64,000 bases of DNA from assembly GCA_046349775.1 (NCBI GenBank), contig JAXMBS010000007.1, positions 1-64,000 of the forward strand. The letters run 5' to 3'. Positions 28,801 to 36,889 of this stretch are shown piece after piece; position 1 is the first letter of the stretch; each line of letters opens with the position of its first letter. The translations under genes were made by a program, and so were the position numbers. The notes beneath the pieces were generated by a model. The model was not told where the DNA came from. It ran no database searches and saw only the letters and a program-made list of their open reading frames with translations. The stretch is from JAEUIG01 sp046349775 (GTDB lineage Bacteria > Planctomycetota > Planctomycetia > Planctomycetales > Planctomycetaceae).

Positions 28801-29363
28801 ACCGCGTCGGACTCGCCAGCCTGGATGCGGTCACCAGCGGCGATCTCGTCGAGATCGAGCTGGAGATCGACTCGAAGAACGACTACGAGTACGTGATCTT
28901 CGAGGACCAGAAGGCGGGCGGCTTTGAACCGGTCGACACGCAGAGCGGCTACACAGCCGGCGGCCTGGGCGCCTACGTGGAGTTCCGCGACGAGAAGGTC
29001 GCGTTCTTCCTGCGGCAGCTCGTGCGCGGCAAACACAGCGTCAGTTACCGGCTGCATGCCGAAGCTCCCGGCAAGTTCAGCGCTCTGCCGACGCGTGGAT
29101 ACGCCATGTACGCGCCGGAACTGAAGGCGAACTCGAACGAGATGAAGGTCATCATCGAAGACCGCCCGGCGCAGGAAATCGCGACACTGAAGTCCGACGC
29201 CGAGTACTACAAGGCCAGCCCGGCACAGATGTCGCCGCCGGACGGGACGTTTCCGGCTGGAACGAAAGTGACCGTGATTCGTAGAGCGGGCAGCTACTCC
29301 CTCGTTCGCTCCGCGGACGGCATCGAGGCATTTGTTGCGACCGATGCCCTGAGCCTGAACTGA
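22869..29363 (+). CDS. Alpha-2-macroglobulin family protein
   Basis: A 2164-residue exported protein with an N-terminal signal peptide (ends near LVGAEP) and no lipobox. Residues 25-130 look TPR-like (ANQLFQEGNYNEAYDIVRD). Macroglobulin domains follow; the MG2-like stretch KVYFISDRPVYRPAQKVQFK is near residue 640. The alpha-2-macroglobulin core has YGCTEQ near residue 1530, matching the CxEQ thioester that traps proteases in this family. Two odd segments stand out: a Trp-rich stretch (nine Trp in about 50 residues, about 790-840) and a Met/Gly-rich stretch (about 1238-1285, MMGGGMRGDMRAMGG) before the DTAYWNAAITTADDGTA domain. The C-terminus (from about 2115) resembles a bacterial SH3 domain (GTKVTVIRRAGSYSLV). 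Likely a surface protease inhibitor; bacterial members often work with PBP1C, not seen here. Confidence 0.92.
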   Translation: MLRGLLPLVPAVLGLSIYLVGAEPDATGRREQANQLFQEGNYNEAYDIVRDLTLDPKNSGTQLADDLSRALACLAQLQRQNEIDAFREAAVKVHAGDWRLLARAAESLVNGEHYGFVVAGAFQRGSQRGGGQWAESTERDRVRALQLLVQARPLVDKDEDKAAVAQFYWQLAQAVQLGRGGGEAWRLQALTDLTQLPDYDEVQRWRGRWGWGGGGQGKGAPVDADGNPILYSVPDSWDAATNDGQRWRWALSMMVENNPSRKAEAAWTLASFLHSQFGVQTMQQWGIVLPQGGPGTGDDKNESGPYALHSLSEDETIARLATGVKRFKLPDEFNPIRIFQELARGESYAEAALGQLAQIFEDRQQYPRAAGYWKESIERFRDDSNKSKQGRLDQIIGNWGRFENTHTQPAGQGATVEYRFRNGKQVHLEAHLLQVRQLLTDVQQYLKSSPQQLDWNKIQIDNIGQRLVQQNETKYRGERVAAWDVDLDPRPEHFDRRITITTPLQRAGAYLVEARLENGNTSRIVLWLDDTVIVKKPLDGQTWYFVADAVTGQPVAGADVEFFGWKGEQVENRQNRFRVVTSNFAEKTDRNGQVLANPKLLQPEFQWIAVARTRQGRFAHLGFSGVWYSDYQREEYGGAKVYFISDRPVYRPAQKVQFKFWLRKTEYDQPDASDYANQKFTVVINDPQGVEVHKQEYTTDEFGGLAGEYALPDEAPLGVYSATVVDFGGGSFRVEEYKKPEYEVTVEAPDKPVMLGEKVTALIKAKYYFGAPVTQATVKFKVQRTGKDARWFPIRPWDWLYGNGYWWFAPDYTWYPGFQRWGCFGPVPPWWGHNPEPPELVLDQEVPIGADGTVKVEIDTALAKELHGDEDHEYSITAEVVDQSRRTIVGTGSVLVAREPFKVFAWTDRGYYRVGDTIHASFQARTPDGKPVKGDGQLKLLKITYDAKQQPVENVAQEWDLATNADGQSTQQMTASEPGQYRLSYTVKGTGLRAEGQDVEIEGGYVFTITGDTFNGSEFQFNDLELIADKAEYAPGEKVKLLINTNRVGSTVLLFARPSGGIYVAPEILRLDGKSTTHELTVTAGDMPNFYIEALTISGGEVHTVAREVIVPPEKRVLDVVVDPSAAKYKPGEDAKVKVKLTDIAGQPYKGSVVLAMYDRSVDAIAGGSNVPEIREFFWKWRRSYYAHTEHSLSRWFSNLLKEGETPMGDLGAFGGLAADQEVDFGRTEANADRDKRQWGMMGGGMRGDMRAMGGMPMPASAAPMREMAADGAMPMEKSGMSVAQGAGEAPMVQPTVRSQFADTAYWNAAITTADDGTAEVSLTMPENLTGWKLRAWGMGQGTRVGEATTEVVTFKNLLVRLEAPRFFVETDEVVLSAIVHNYLETEKSAEVQLVLEGGTLAVIGQGAGAEGQEANASTNSQLVTIPAGGEVRVDWRVKAIREGEAVVTMKALTDEESDAMQMQFPVFVHGMLKTESFSGVVRHDQPSGTITVNVPDKRRPEQTRLEVRYSPTLAGAMVDALPYLADYPYGCTEQTLNRFLPTVITQNILKRMNLDLAAIKEKRTNLNAQEIGDDRQRSADWQRLTKGSHGKDWNPVFDAAEVELMAKVGVRDLSAMQLSDGGWGWFSGWGEHSYPHTTAVVVHGLQLAEANGLALLPEVLPRGVAWLNTYQTEQVRLLKVGEEIAASKREPKPGEQYRTQAGDLDALVYMVLVDAGQTDSEMQKFLYRDRTKLSLYSQAMFGLALHKIGANDQRDMVIRNISQFVKTDNENQTTYIDLPNHGSYWWYWYGDVNEANAYYLKLLTATNPQDPQCSGLVKYLLNNRRHATYWNSTRDTAVIIEALAEYLVASGEAEPRMLVEVVVDGEVKQTVEITPEVLFTYDNSFVIDGPALTSGEHKVELRRKPLAAQVGGQKSEVGPLYFNAYLTNFTLEDPITAAGLEIKVGRKFYKLVQRAGAKELSEGARGQAIDQSVLKYDRVGLASLDAVTSGDLVEIELEIDSKNDYEYVIFEDQKAGGFEPVDTQSGYTAGGLGAYVEFRDEKVAFFLRQLVRGKHSVSYRLHAEAPGKFSALPTRGYAMYAPELKANSNEMKVIIEDRPAQEIATLKSDAEYYKASPAQMSPPDGTFPAGTKVTVIRRAGSYSLVRSADGIEAFVATDALSLN

Positions 29364-29433
29364 GTGACTGACGTTGCTGTGGCCGGTCTCCTGACCGTGC
29401 CACCCGCGCGACCGCAGGTCTCCCCTCCCTCCA

Positions 29434-29466
29434 GCAGCCCGGCTGCCGAAAGAGCAGCCGGGCTGC
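29434..29466. repeat. 13-bp stem hairpin, GCAGCC family
   Basis: GCAGCCCGGCTGC and GCAGCCGGGCTGC pair over 13 bp with a 7-nt loop between the macroglobulin and eutA genes. There is no U-run, so termination is possible but unproven. A related AGCCCGGTTGG/CCAGCCGGGCT pair is at 39780-39834. Confidence 0.7.
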
Positions 29467-29517
29467 GTCGCGCTGTACAATACGACTACCGCGTCACCGA
29501 CCTCCGACCTCCGCTCA

Positions 29518-30945
29518 ATGGCCGAACCCGTCACTCTGATCGGCCTCGACTTCGGGACGACCACCAGCAGCGCCGTCGTCGCTGATGCGGACGTCACGCG
29601 CAGTGCCGGCACCGGCCGCACCGAGTTCGGCGACCTCGCCGTCCGCTTTCGCTCTGACCTGTACTTCACGCCGATTTCTGCGGCCGGCCAACTCGACATT
29701 GCACGACTCGAATCGTTTCTCGACGACTGGCTCGCCGCCGGCCGGGTTGATCCCGCACAGATCTTCGGCGGCGGCGCGCTGCTCACCGGTCTCACGGCCC
29801 GCCGCGACAACACCGCGGCGCTCGTCGCGCTGATCCGCCGGCGCCTCGGCGACGCCCTCATCGCCACGGCCGATGACCCGCGGCTCGAGTCCTGGCTGGC
29901 CTTCATGGGCAGCTGTGCGGCGCTCTCGCGGGTCAATCCCGATCGGCCGGTCCTCAACCTCGACATCGGCGGCGGAACGACGAATCTCGCGCTGGGCCTG
30001 AACGGCGAAGTCGTCGACACCGCCTGCCTGTTCATTGGAGCCCGGCATATCGAGGTCGAGCCCGGCTCGTATCGGATCGTCGCGCTTTCCGATTTCGCCC
30101 GCGCGATTCTGGACGCCCTCGGAATCCATCGAGAGCCGGGCGACGAACTCCTTTCGAGCGAACTCGACCGTTTCCTCACGTTGCAGATCGCGATCCTCGA
30201 ATCCTCTGCGGGGGCGGCAGCTCCCGACTTCCCACCCACGATCGCAGCGCTGCTCACGCAGTCCAGGTTTCGCAGGTCATCCACCCGCATGCCGGATCCG
30301 CTGATTACGTTCACGGGGGGCGTCGGGGAACTCATCTACGCGCACGCCGCTGGTGGCCCTTGGCCCGCCACGACGCACTTCGGCGATCTCGGCATCGACC
30401 TCGCACAGCGGATCGTCGCGTCGCCAGTCCTTTCGCCGCACATCCGCTCGCATCGTCCCGCTTCTGCCGGTCGTGCCACGGCGCTCGGCCTGATGCGGCA
30501 TTGCACTGACGTCTCCGGCAGCACGCTCTTTCTGCCACGTCCCGAACTCCTCCCGCTCAGCGACATTCCGATCTTCGGCACGATCAAGTCGGCATCTTCA
30601 GACGACGACATCCTCCCACTGCTCGACCTCGTGCGGCACAGCTCGCGGGGGGGCTGTCTGATCGTCGAAATGACCTCGCCCTCCGCTGCCGACGTGCGTG
30701 CGATCGGCGAACGACTCGCCTCCCTTGTTGGCGGTCAGCACTTCCCTGCCGACCAGCTGCTGGTCCTCCTCGTCCGCGAGAACATCGGCAAAGCGCTCGG
30801 CAACTTCGTGACGAGCTGGCAGCAGCGTCCGCTGAACCTGATCGTCATCGACGAAGTCCCCCCGCGCGACGCACAATACCTCCGCCTCGGCCGCCCCCAC
30901 CGCGGCAACGTCCCTGTCTCGTTCTACGGTCTCAACGACGTTTGA
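29518..30945 (+). CDS. eutA: Ethanolamine ammonia-lyase reactivating factor EutA
   Basis: EutA is an ATP-dependent chaperone of the actin/Hsp70-like ASKHA fold that swaps damaged cobalamin out of ethanolamine ammonia-lyase. The 475-residue product begins with the phosphate-binding loop IGLDFGTTTSSAVV (residues 7-20). It has a second nucleotide-binding motif LNLDIGGGTTNLAL near residue 140 and an FTGGVGELIY segment near 262. The C-terminal GTIKSASSDDDILPLLD and LIVIDEVPPRDAQYLRLGRP are typical of EutA. The eutBC fusion starts 370 bp downstream on the same strand, which supports the call. No eut microcompartment, eutJ or transporter genes are present in the window. Confidence 0.88.
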   Translation: MAEPVTLIGLDFGTTTSSAVVADADVTRSAGTGRTEFGDLAVRFRSDLYFTPISAAGQLDIARLESFLDDWLAAGRVDPAQIFGGGALLTGLTARRDNTAALVALIRRRLGDALIATADDPRLESWLAFMGSCAALSRVNPDRPVLNLDIGGGTTNLALGLNGEVVDTACLFIGARHIEVEPGSYRIVALSDFARAILDALGIHREPGDELLSSELDRFLTLQIAILESSAGAAAPDFPPTIAALLTQSRFRRSSTRMPDPLITFTGGVGELIYAHAAGGPWPATTHFGDLGIDLAQRIVASPVLSPHIRSHRPASAGRATALGLMRHCTDVSGSTLFLPRPELLPLSDIPIFGTIKSASSDDDILPLLDLVRHSSRGGCLIVEMTSPSAADVRAIGERLASLVGGQHFPADQLLVLLVRENIGKALGNFVTSWQQRPLNLIVIDEVPPRDAQYLRLGRPHRGNVPVSFYGLNDV

Positions 30946-31316
30946 AGACGAACCGCGAAAAACGCGAATGCAGCGAAAAAGGGGGAACCGCTAATCAACG
31001 CTAATGAACGCTGATGGATGACTAGCCAGTTTCAATCTGGGTCCAGGGCCAACATTAGCGATGATCAGTGTTCATCAGCGGTCCCACTTCTTCCCGTTCA
31101 GTAGCGCCGCATGTCATCCTTTCGCCGCTTTCGTGATTTTCGCGGTTCAATACTTCTTTGCATGCGTCTTCGTGCTCTTCGCGGCCTTCTGTAAGCCTTT
31201 CTGCCGTTAGGCTCCCTTGGCGACTGTGATATCATTTACGCGGCGAACTGCTGGCCAGCGACTCGGTTGCCTCTGTTCCCTCCGTTACCTCTTGTCTGTC
31301 TTTTTTCCGAACAGCC
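30946..31316. repeat. Intergenic region with nested inverted repeats
   Basis: GAACCGCGAAAA (30950-30961) is matched in reverse complement at 31137-31148. Inside it, a CTAATGAACGCTGAT tract near 31000 pairs imperfectly with ATCAGTGTTCATCAG near 31066. A single arm of the ACAGAAGG repeat (CTTCGTGCTCTTCGCGG...) follows near 31167-31195. No gene is seen between eutA and eutBC. Confidence 0.55.
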
Positions 31317-33495
31317 ATGCGTCCCGTTACCCCGCTTGACGCCATTCCCGTCCCGGCTCCCCGCCCGGACGAGAGCTATACGCACCGCTGCTTCGACCGC
31401 ACCGTTACCTTCCGCGGCCTGAAGCAGCTCCTCGGCGCGGCCGACTACAGCAAGGCCGGCGACCGGCATGCCGGGCTGGCCGCCGACACGGACACCGCCC
31501 GCGAATCGGCCCGCGCGATCCTCTCCGACCTCACGCTGCAGCATCTTTACGACCATCCGCTGACGGACAACGACGGCCGCGTCGATTCCGTCATGCGCGT
31601 GTGCTACGACATCGATCTCGACGTCTTCAGTGAAATTGCGCTTCACCGTCGGCGAGTTCAAGGACCACCTGCTGCGGGCTCCTGGAGCGGAGATCACGCG
31701 CCTCAGCCGCGGCCTGACTGCCGTGATCGCCGCCGCCGTCGCCAAGCTGTGCGATGTCCACGAACTGATCGCCATCCCACGGAAGATCAACGTCCAAAGC
31801 AAAGCCCGCACGTCGCTCGGCGCGCCGGGCACGCTCTCCTCACGCCTGCAGCCGAATCATCCGACCGATGATCTCCGCGGCATCACGCTCCTCTGCTACT
31901 GGGGTTTGTCACTCGGCTCCGGCGACCAGCTGATCGGCGTCAATCCGGCGATCGATACCGTCGAGAGCGTCTCGCGCGTCCTGCATCGGCTCGATGCCAT
32001 CCGCCGGCACACCGGCGCGCCGACGCAGATCTGCGTGCTGTCGCACATCAAAACGCAGATGGCCAGCCTGGAGCGCGGCGCCCCCGTCGAAATCCTGTTC
32101 CAGAGCCTCGCCGGCACCGAGAACACCAACCTCCACGAGTTCGACATCACTGTCGATCTCCTCGATCGCGGCTACCGGCTGATGCAGGAGCGCGGCCCGC
32201 TGAAGGACATTGCTCCGCAGTGCATGTACTTCGAGACCGGGCAGGGGAGCGAATTCACCTACGGCCGCCACAACGGCATCGACATGACCACTTGCGAGGC
32301 CCTGTGCTACGGCCTCGCCCGCCGCTACGACCCGTTCATGGTCAACAACGTCACCGGCTTCATCGGCCCGGAGACGCACCTCGACGGCATGGAGATGATC
32401 ATCGCCAACCTGCAGGACCACTTCATGGGCAAGCTCCTCGGCTGCCCGATGGGGATGGGCTCCTGCTACACGCTGCACTCCGACATCACGCTCGAAGCGC
32501 AGCAGATGGTCACCGAGATGCTCACCGCCGCCGGGTCGAATTATTTCATGGATGTCGCCCTCAACACCGACCGCATGTTGGCGTACTTCGACACGAGCGC
32601 CCACGACAACCAGACACTCCGCGAAGTCCACAACAAGCGGCCGGGCGCCGAGTATCTTGAATGGGCGCTGTCGCGGGGCATTTTCGCGTACGACGAGCAG
32701 CGTCAGGTTGTCCGCGGGCCAAACTGGGGCAACCCGCGGCAGTTCTGCGAATCCGACGAGGAATTCCAGGAACTCTGGTCCGCGACACCGGCGATGTACG
32801 GCCTGGAGAACGCTGGCCCACGCCCTGCGAACGCCGTGAGCCGCGAAACGCGGCTCAACCAGGAAGTCGGCCGCGAGGCGATTCACTCCGAGTTGCGGCT
32901 GGACGATCTGCAGCGAGTCGCCGATTTCCGGCCCATCGTCACCGGCGCGACCAGCAAGGAGTCGCACCTCAGCTCCCCCAGCCGCGGTGCGCAGCTGCGC
33001 GCGCCGCAGCTCAATCGCTCGGGCTGGCGACTTGTCCAAGTCCTCGTCTCCGATGGACTCAGTGCCGAAGCCGTGCACCACCACATTCCCGATCTGGTAC
33101 CGGTGCTCCTCGAAGGCCTGGCCGGCCGCGGGATCAGCGTCGGCCGCCCGCTGCTGGCCCAGTACGGTCGCGTCAAGCTGGCCGAGCCGATCGCCGAGAA
33201 ACTCGACGCCCAGATTGTCGTGCACCTCATTGGCGAACGCCCCGGCGGCGACGCCCAGGCCTCGCGCAGCCTGTCCGCCTACATCCTGTATCGCCTCACC
33301 GACCCGGATGTGCAACAGGCTGCCGCCGCATTCAGCGGCAACCCGGGCATCCGCTACGAGTACACTGTGATCTCCAATATCTACAGCGGCGGCCTGCCGC
33401 CGGCCGAAGCGGCGGCGGTGATCCTGGAGAAGGTCGGCGAGATCCTCGAGCATCGCGCGGCGGGAAATCGGCTGGAGGCGCTGGTGAAGTCATAA
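31317..33495 (+). CDS. eutBC: Ethanolamine ammonia-lyase, EutB-EutC fusion (one frameshift)
   Basis: Adenosylcobalamin-dependent deamination of ethanolamine to acetaldehyde and ammonia. The EutB part shows FRGLKQLLGAADYSKAGDRH, QSKARTSLGAPGTLSSRLQP, SGDQLIGVNPAIDTVE, CMYFETGQGSEFTYGRHNG and DHFMGKLLGCPMGMGSCYT. The EutC part follows in the same frame after a roughly 60-residue linker: RLVQVLVSDGLSAEAVHHHI, AQYGRVKLAEPIAEKLDA and VHLIGERPGGDAQASRSLSA. The first about 108 codons are in another frame; removing one C at 31641 joins SEIA to FTVGEFKDHLL and gives a continuous protein of about 725 residues. EutB and EutC are separate proteins in E. coli and Salmonella, so the fusion is notable. It lies downstream of eutA. 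Confidence 0.9.
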
Positions 33496-33659
33496 GGCGC
33501 AGTCGGTAAGTCAAGCACCTGAGGCCCCCGCGACCACTCCGGCGGATCGCGGTGCCGGAACGTCACGGAGGCCTCGTGGTAGGAATTGTCACCATTGGCC
33601 GATTCAAGATGCGACGCTCGCAAGCCGCGGCTCGCTTCGGTCTTGCACTCTGCGGCACG

Positions 33660-34196
33660 TCACTTGTGCTCCCGGCCTTCCAGTTCCTTGAGTTTGTTGA
33701 TGTTGATCCCCATGCGCCCGGCGCCACGAGTGCGCTCCATCGAGCCGCCCCGGCCGTAGAAGCCCAGGCCTTCCGCTTCGTTGACCAGCACTTTCAACTG
33801 GAGGTCCAGCAATTCCGCTTTGGCTGCGCGCCGCCGTTCGAGCTGCGCCTGCAGCTTCTTGACACGCTCTTCGATGTCACGAATCTCCTGTTCACGAAGC
33901 TGCATGTCGGCATCGAAATAATCTGACAACGCAGTCGATATCGCCTGTCTGGCGTCCCCCTTCCCCTTTTCGTCTCCTGCGTCGCGATACCTGTTGACCG
34001 CCTGCTGAACTGCAGAGTCCGACTGTTCAATTGCAGAATCGCCCGCAATTCGTACGAAGCCCGTCGCTGGCTTTTCGACAGGGAGAACCGTCTCCGACCG
34101 AGAGTCGGAATCCTGGTCCTGACCCGGGAGGGATCCCCCGCTGAACATGCACACGACCGCCATTGCACAGATTGCCGATGCCAATCTCGATTTCAT
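33660..34196 (-). CDS. Hypothetical secreted coiled-coil protein
   Basis: 178 residues: a signal peptide (MKSRLASAICAMAVVCMFSG, cleavage near GSLPG), an acidic Asp/Ser region, then a long charged helix (about residues 85-135; EQEIRDIEERVKKLQAQLER) predicted by eye to form a coiled coil, and a glycine-rich C-terminal part (GFYGRGGSMERTRGAGRMG). Its start overlaps the stop of the upstream kinase by 4 bp, so it is translationally coupled to the ECF sigma / kinase pair. It may be part of the same signalling module, for example as a periplasmic sensor or target, but no family is recognised. Confidence 0.75.
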   Translation of the reverse strand: MKSRLASAICAMAVVCMFSGGSLPGQDQDSDSRSETVLPVEKPATGFVRIAGDSAIEQSDSAVQQAVNRYRDAGDEKGKGDARQAISTALSDYFDADMQLREQEIRDIEERVKKLQAQLERRRAAKAELLDLQLKVLVNEAEGLGFYGRGGSMERTRGAGRMGININKLKELEGREHK

Positions 34197-35752
34197 TGCT
34201 TTGCTCCTGTGGATTCAGGGTTCATTGGGAAGCTGCTTTCCATCACAGACAAACGTCGCTGGAGCTCCTGTGCGTCGCGATGCCAATCGTCACCGTCGGA
34301 TCGCGCATGGGCTCCGGCGCTCGCCGCATAGGTTGTTTCCATTTCCCGCAACAGGTGTTGGGTTTCGACCAGTTCGCTGTCGAAAGCGTCAGTTCGTCCG
34401 ATGTCAGTCTTGAGCAATTGCGACACCGCAGATGGCAAATCCCCGGGCGGCTGTGCATCCTGGTCCGCTACAGGCGCGGGCGGCTCCTGCGGTGCCGGAG
34501 GGAGTTCCGTTTTGAATACGTGGGACGTGAACATTCCCACGGACGCCACGAGGGCCAGTGCCGCCATACCCAACAGCCATGGCCGCCAGGCGCGCAGCCG
34601 GCGGCGAAAAGCAGAGCGCCGCCGGGCCGTAGCCGGCTGCTGCAAATGCCCCAGGACCTTCAACAGCGCGGCGCGCGCCTCGTCGGCCGTCGCGAATCGC
34701 TTATGCGGTTTCTTTTCCAACAGACGATCGATGACATCCGACAATCCGTCGGGGACCTCGGGGTTGATTTCCCAGACCGGACGATGGCGATCGCGACAGA
34801 TGCGGTTCAGCACCGCCAGCGGCTTTTCGGCGCGAAACGGCGGGTGGCCGGTCGCCATGAAGTACAACAGTGCTCCCAGGCCGAACAGGTCCGATTTCTC
34901 ATCGACCGTTCCCCCGAGGGCCTGCTCCGGCGACATGTAATGCGGCGTGCCCGCAATGACACCGGTCCGCGTGACGGTGGCGTCATCGGCGGCGCGGGCC
35001 AGCCCGAAGTCGGTGAGCAGTGCCCGCTCAACGTCGTTCTCCAGCAGGATATTCGAGGGTTTGACGTCCCGATGGACGACCCCTTGCGCGTGGGCGGCCG
35101 CCAACCCCGCGGCCGCCTGCACGCCGATCCGCAGAATTTCCGCGACCGCCAGCGGACCTTGCTGATCGACCCGCGACTGCAACGACTGGCCCGGCACGTA
35201 TTGCATCACCAGATAGGGGACGTCTCCCTGCGTTTCGACGTTGTGGATCGCCACCACGTGCTCATGCACCACGGCCGCCGCCGCCCGCCCTTCTCTGGCA
35301 AACCGCAGCCGCGCTGCGCCGCTGTGGGCCAGATGCGGGGCCAGCACTTTGATCGCAACGGGACGCTGCAGTTCCGTGTCGTATCCCTTCAATACGATTC
35401 CCATCCCACCCGCACCGATCACCCTCTCAATCTCGTAGCGGCCCAGCCGGCCCAGCATTTCCGGATGCGAGGGCAACGCCAGGAACGACAGGTCGGCCTG
35501 GGAGACCTGCATCGGCGCCGCGCCGCCTCCCCCGGCGAAGTCAGTTGCCGGGGGGTAACCGCGCAACAACGATGAAATATCGTTCCACTCTGCATCGTCG
35601 GCCGCCAGACGCGTCAGTCGTCGCTGACAGCGCACGCAAGATTCGATGTGTTCTGCCAGTCGGCGAAACTCAGTGCTCGATTCGTCGCCCGTAAGCAGAA
35701 CTTCCAGCGGGGGTTCATCACAGACGATGGAGGGATGGTTCATCGGATTCAC
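34193..35752 (-). CDS. Hanks-type Ser/Thr kinase with zinc-finger anti-sigma-like N-terminus
   Basis: 519 residues. The N-terminus has H35-x3-C39-x2-C42, the zf-HC2 zinc motif of anti-sigma factors. The kinase domain (about residues 104-365) shows the glycine loop IGAGGMGIVLKG, VAIKVL (catalytic Lys), GVVHRDVKPSNILL (HRD loop), LTDFGLAR and GTPHYMSPEQ. A transmembrane helix (WLLGMAALALVASVGMF) near residue 390 is followed by a proline-rich and then charged extracytoplasmic part. The ATG overlaps the stop of the ECF sigma gene by 4 bp. Coupling of an ECF sigma factor with such kinases is known in planctomycetes; the zinc domain probably holds the sigma factor, with phosphorylation as a switch (inference). 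Confidence 0.93.
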   Translation of the reverse strand: MNPMNHPSIVCDEPPLEVLLTGDESSTEFRRLAEHIESCVRCQRRLTRLAADDAEWNDISSLLRGYPPATDFAGGGGAAPMQVSQADLSFLALPSHPEMLGRLGRYEIERVIGAGGMGIVLKGYDTELQRPVAIKVLAPHLAHSGAARLRFAREGRAAAAVVHEHVVAIHNVETQGDVPYLVMQYVPGQSLQSRVDQQGPLAVAEILRIGVQAAAGLAAAHAQGVVHRDVKPSNILLENDVERALLTDFGLARAADDATVTRTGVIAGTPHYMSPEQALGGTVDEKSDLFGLGALLYFMATGHPPFRAEKPLAVLNRICRDRHRPVWEINPEVPDGLSDVIDRLLEKKPHKRFATADEARAALLKVLGHLQQPATARRRSAFRRRLRAWRPWLLGMAALALVASVGMFTSHVFKTELPPAPQEPPAPVADQDAQPPGDLPSAVSQLLKTDIGRTDAFDSELVETQHLLREMETTYAASAGAHARSDGDDWHRDAQELQRRLSVMESSFPMNPESTGAKQ

Positions 35753-36381
35753 CTTTCCAGCTTCGCCTCGTTATCGCGCACGCTGTCCGCCAGCCGCTCG
35801 AACTGCTGAGCTTGCTCGCGCAGCCGCAACATGACGCGGCTGCGCGCGATGTAAACACCGCCGACGCTCATGCCCAGCTGTGCCGCGACGTCGTGGACCG
35901 GCAGACCGTCAACGCTGCTCAACCAGAATGCGTCCCAAGTGTGATTGGCAACCTGAGGACGGACTCGACCGACGGTCCAATGGAACACTTCCCGGCGGAA
36001 TTCCAGTTCGAACAGCGACGACTCGCCACTGTGCGGGTCGTGCTGCTGATTCAATAACTCGGCAATTCCGGTGTCGCCGCTACCCAGCGGACGGTGCCGG
36101 CGGCGCGTGAGAAAATTGATCATCAGATTTCGCGCGATGCGAAACAGCCAGTCGCGAAATCGACCGCGCCGCGCATCAGGCACCCAATTGTCGACGGCGC
36201 CGGACACGGCCAGCAGCACTTCCTGAACGAGTTCCTGAGCGTCCGCATGCTGGAACCCTTTGTGCCGCGCCAGGCGATAGACCAGCGGTTCGTAAATGGC
36301 GGCGAACTGGTCCCAGGCATCGGCATCCGCTGGGTCGCGCAGCCTCAGGATCAGACTCGCGCGAGTGTTGGGGATATCCAT
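35749..36381 (-). CDS. ECF-type RNA polymerase sigma factor
   Basis: 210 residues with only sigma regions 2 and 4. Region 2 covers WDQFAAIYEPLVYRLARHKG, ADAQELVQEVLLAV and FRDWLFRIARNLMINFLTRR. Region 4 covers TWDAFWLSSVDGLPVHDVAA and LGMSVGGVYIARSRVMLRLR (the helix-turn-helix that reads the -35 box). The opening DIPNTRASLILRLRDPADA is characteristic of the planctomycete ECF groups next to kinases. It is the first gene of a three-gene minus-strand operon, overlapping the kinase by 4 bp, and would direct transcription of a regulon controlled by that kinase. Confidence 0.93.
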   Translation of the reverse strand: MDIPNTRASLILRLRDPADADAWDQFAAIYEPLVYRLARHKGFQHADAQELVQEVLLAVSGAVDNWVPDARRGRFRDWLFRIARNLMINFLTRRRHRPLGSGDTGIAELLNQQHDPHSGESSLFELEFRREVFHWTVGRVRPQVANHTWDAFWLSSVDGLPVHDVAAQLGMSVGGVYIARSRVMLRLREQAQQFERLADSVRDNEAKLER

Positions 36382-36889
36382 GTCGGCGCCGGAGGAATCT
36401 GCCTTGTTGCAGATTTACACACAGCCGGCGGGCTCATCTTTCACGAATTCGCCAGCTTCCCCGACAGAATAACCGGTCTCGTACCCCAACTCCCGATTGT
36501 GAACTCGCAGCAACGGCAGTTCGAGGGCCCAACCGTGCCCAAGGGAACTGTCCGACGGCGAAGCAGTCACTGCCCAGACACCCCTTTGGTCACGTCTTCT
36601 CGGTCCCGCGGAATTGAGTCGAGGACGAGAACGAGGGGCCTCTATCAATCAGTGGCGCCCCATCACGCTGCGGTGGGATGAGCAAGCGCCCGTCGCAATG
36701 CGCCCCCGTCAACACGCAGATTCGTCGCCGCAATCCCTGCGGCAGTCGCAGCCGTTCAGAGAGGACTGGACAAGAACGAATCTTGGAAGCTCTCGCGACG
36801 CCCGACGGCGTCCAGTTCTTAGCGCCGCAACGGCCGCTCGACAGCGTATGCCACGGGGATCAACCCCGTGGCTCGAAAGACGAGCGGAT
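36382..36889. other. Intergenic region upstream of the ECF operon
   Basis: About 508 bp without a credible gene. It includes the perfect palindrome at 36850-36872. The rest presumably holds the promoter of the ECF sigma operon, but no clear motif was recognised. Confidence 0.4.
36850..36872. repeat. CCACGGGG palindrome
   Basis: GCCACGGGG and CCCCGTGGC form a perfect 9-bp stem around ATCAA. A worn copy acts as the likely terminator at 14109-14140. Confidence 0.75.

Noticed and set aside
28104..30335. Long minus-strand open frame (743 codons) opposite the macroglobulin and eutA genes
   Set aside because: It is antisense to two well-supported genes, has Arg/Ser/Pro-rich text with no family motif, and long shadow frames are expected at this GC content.
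31909..33453. 514-codon minus-strand frame opposite eutBC
   Set aside because: Shadow of the EutBC reading frame; no motif and no start context.
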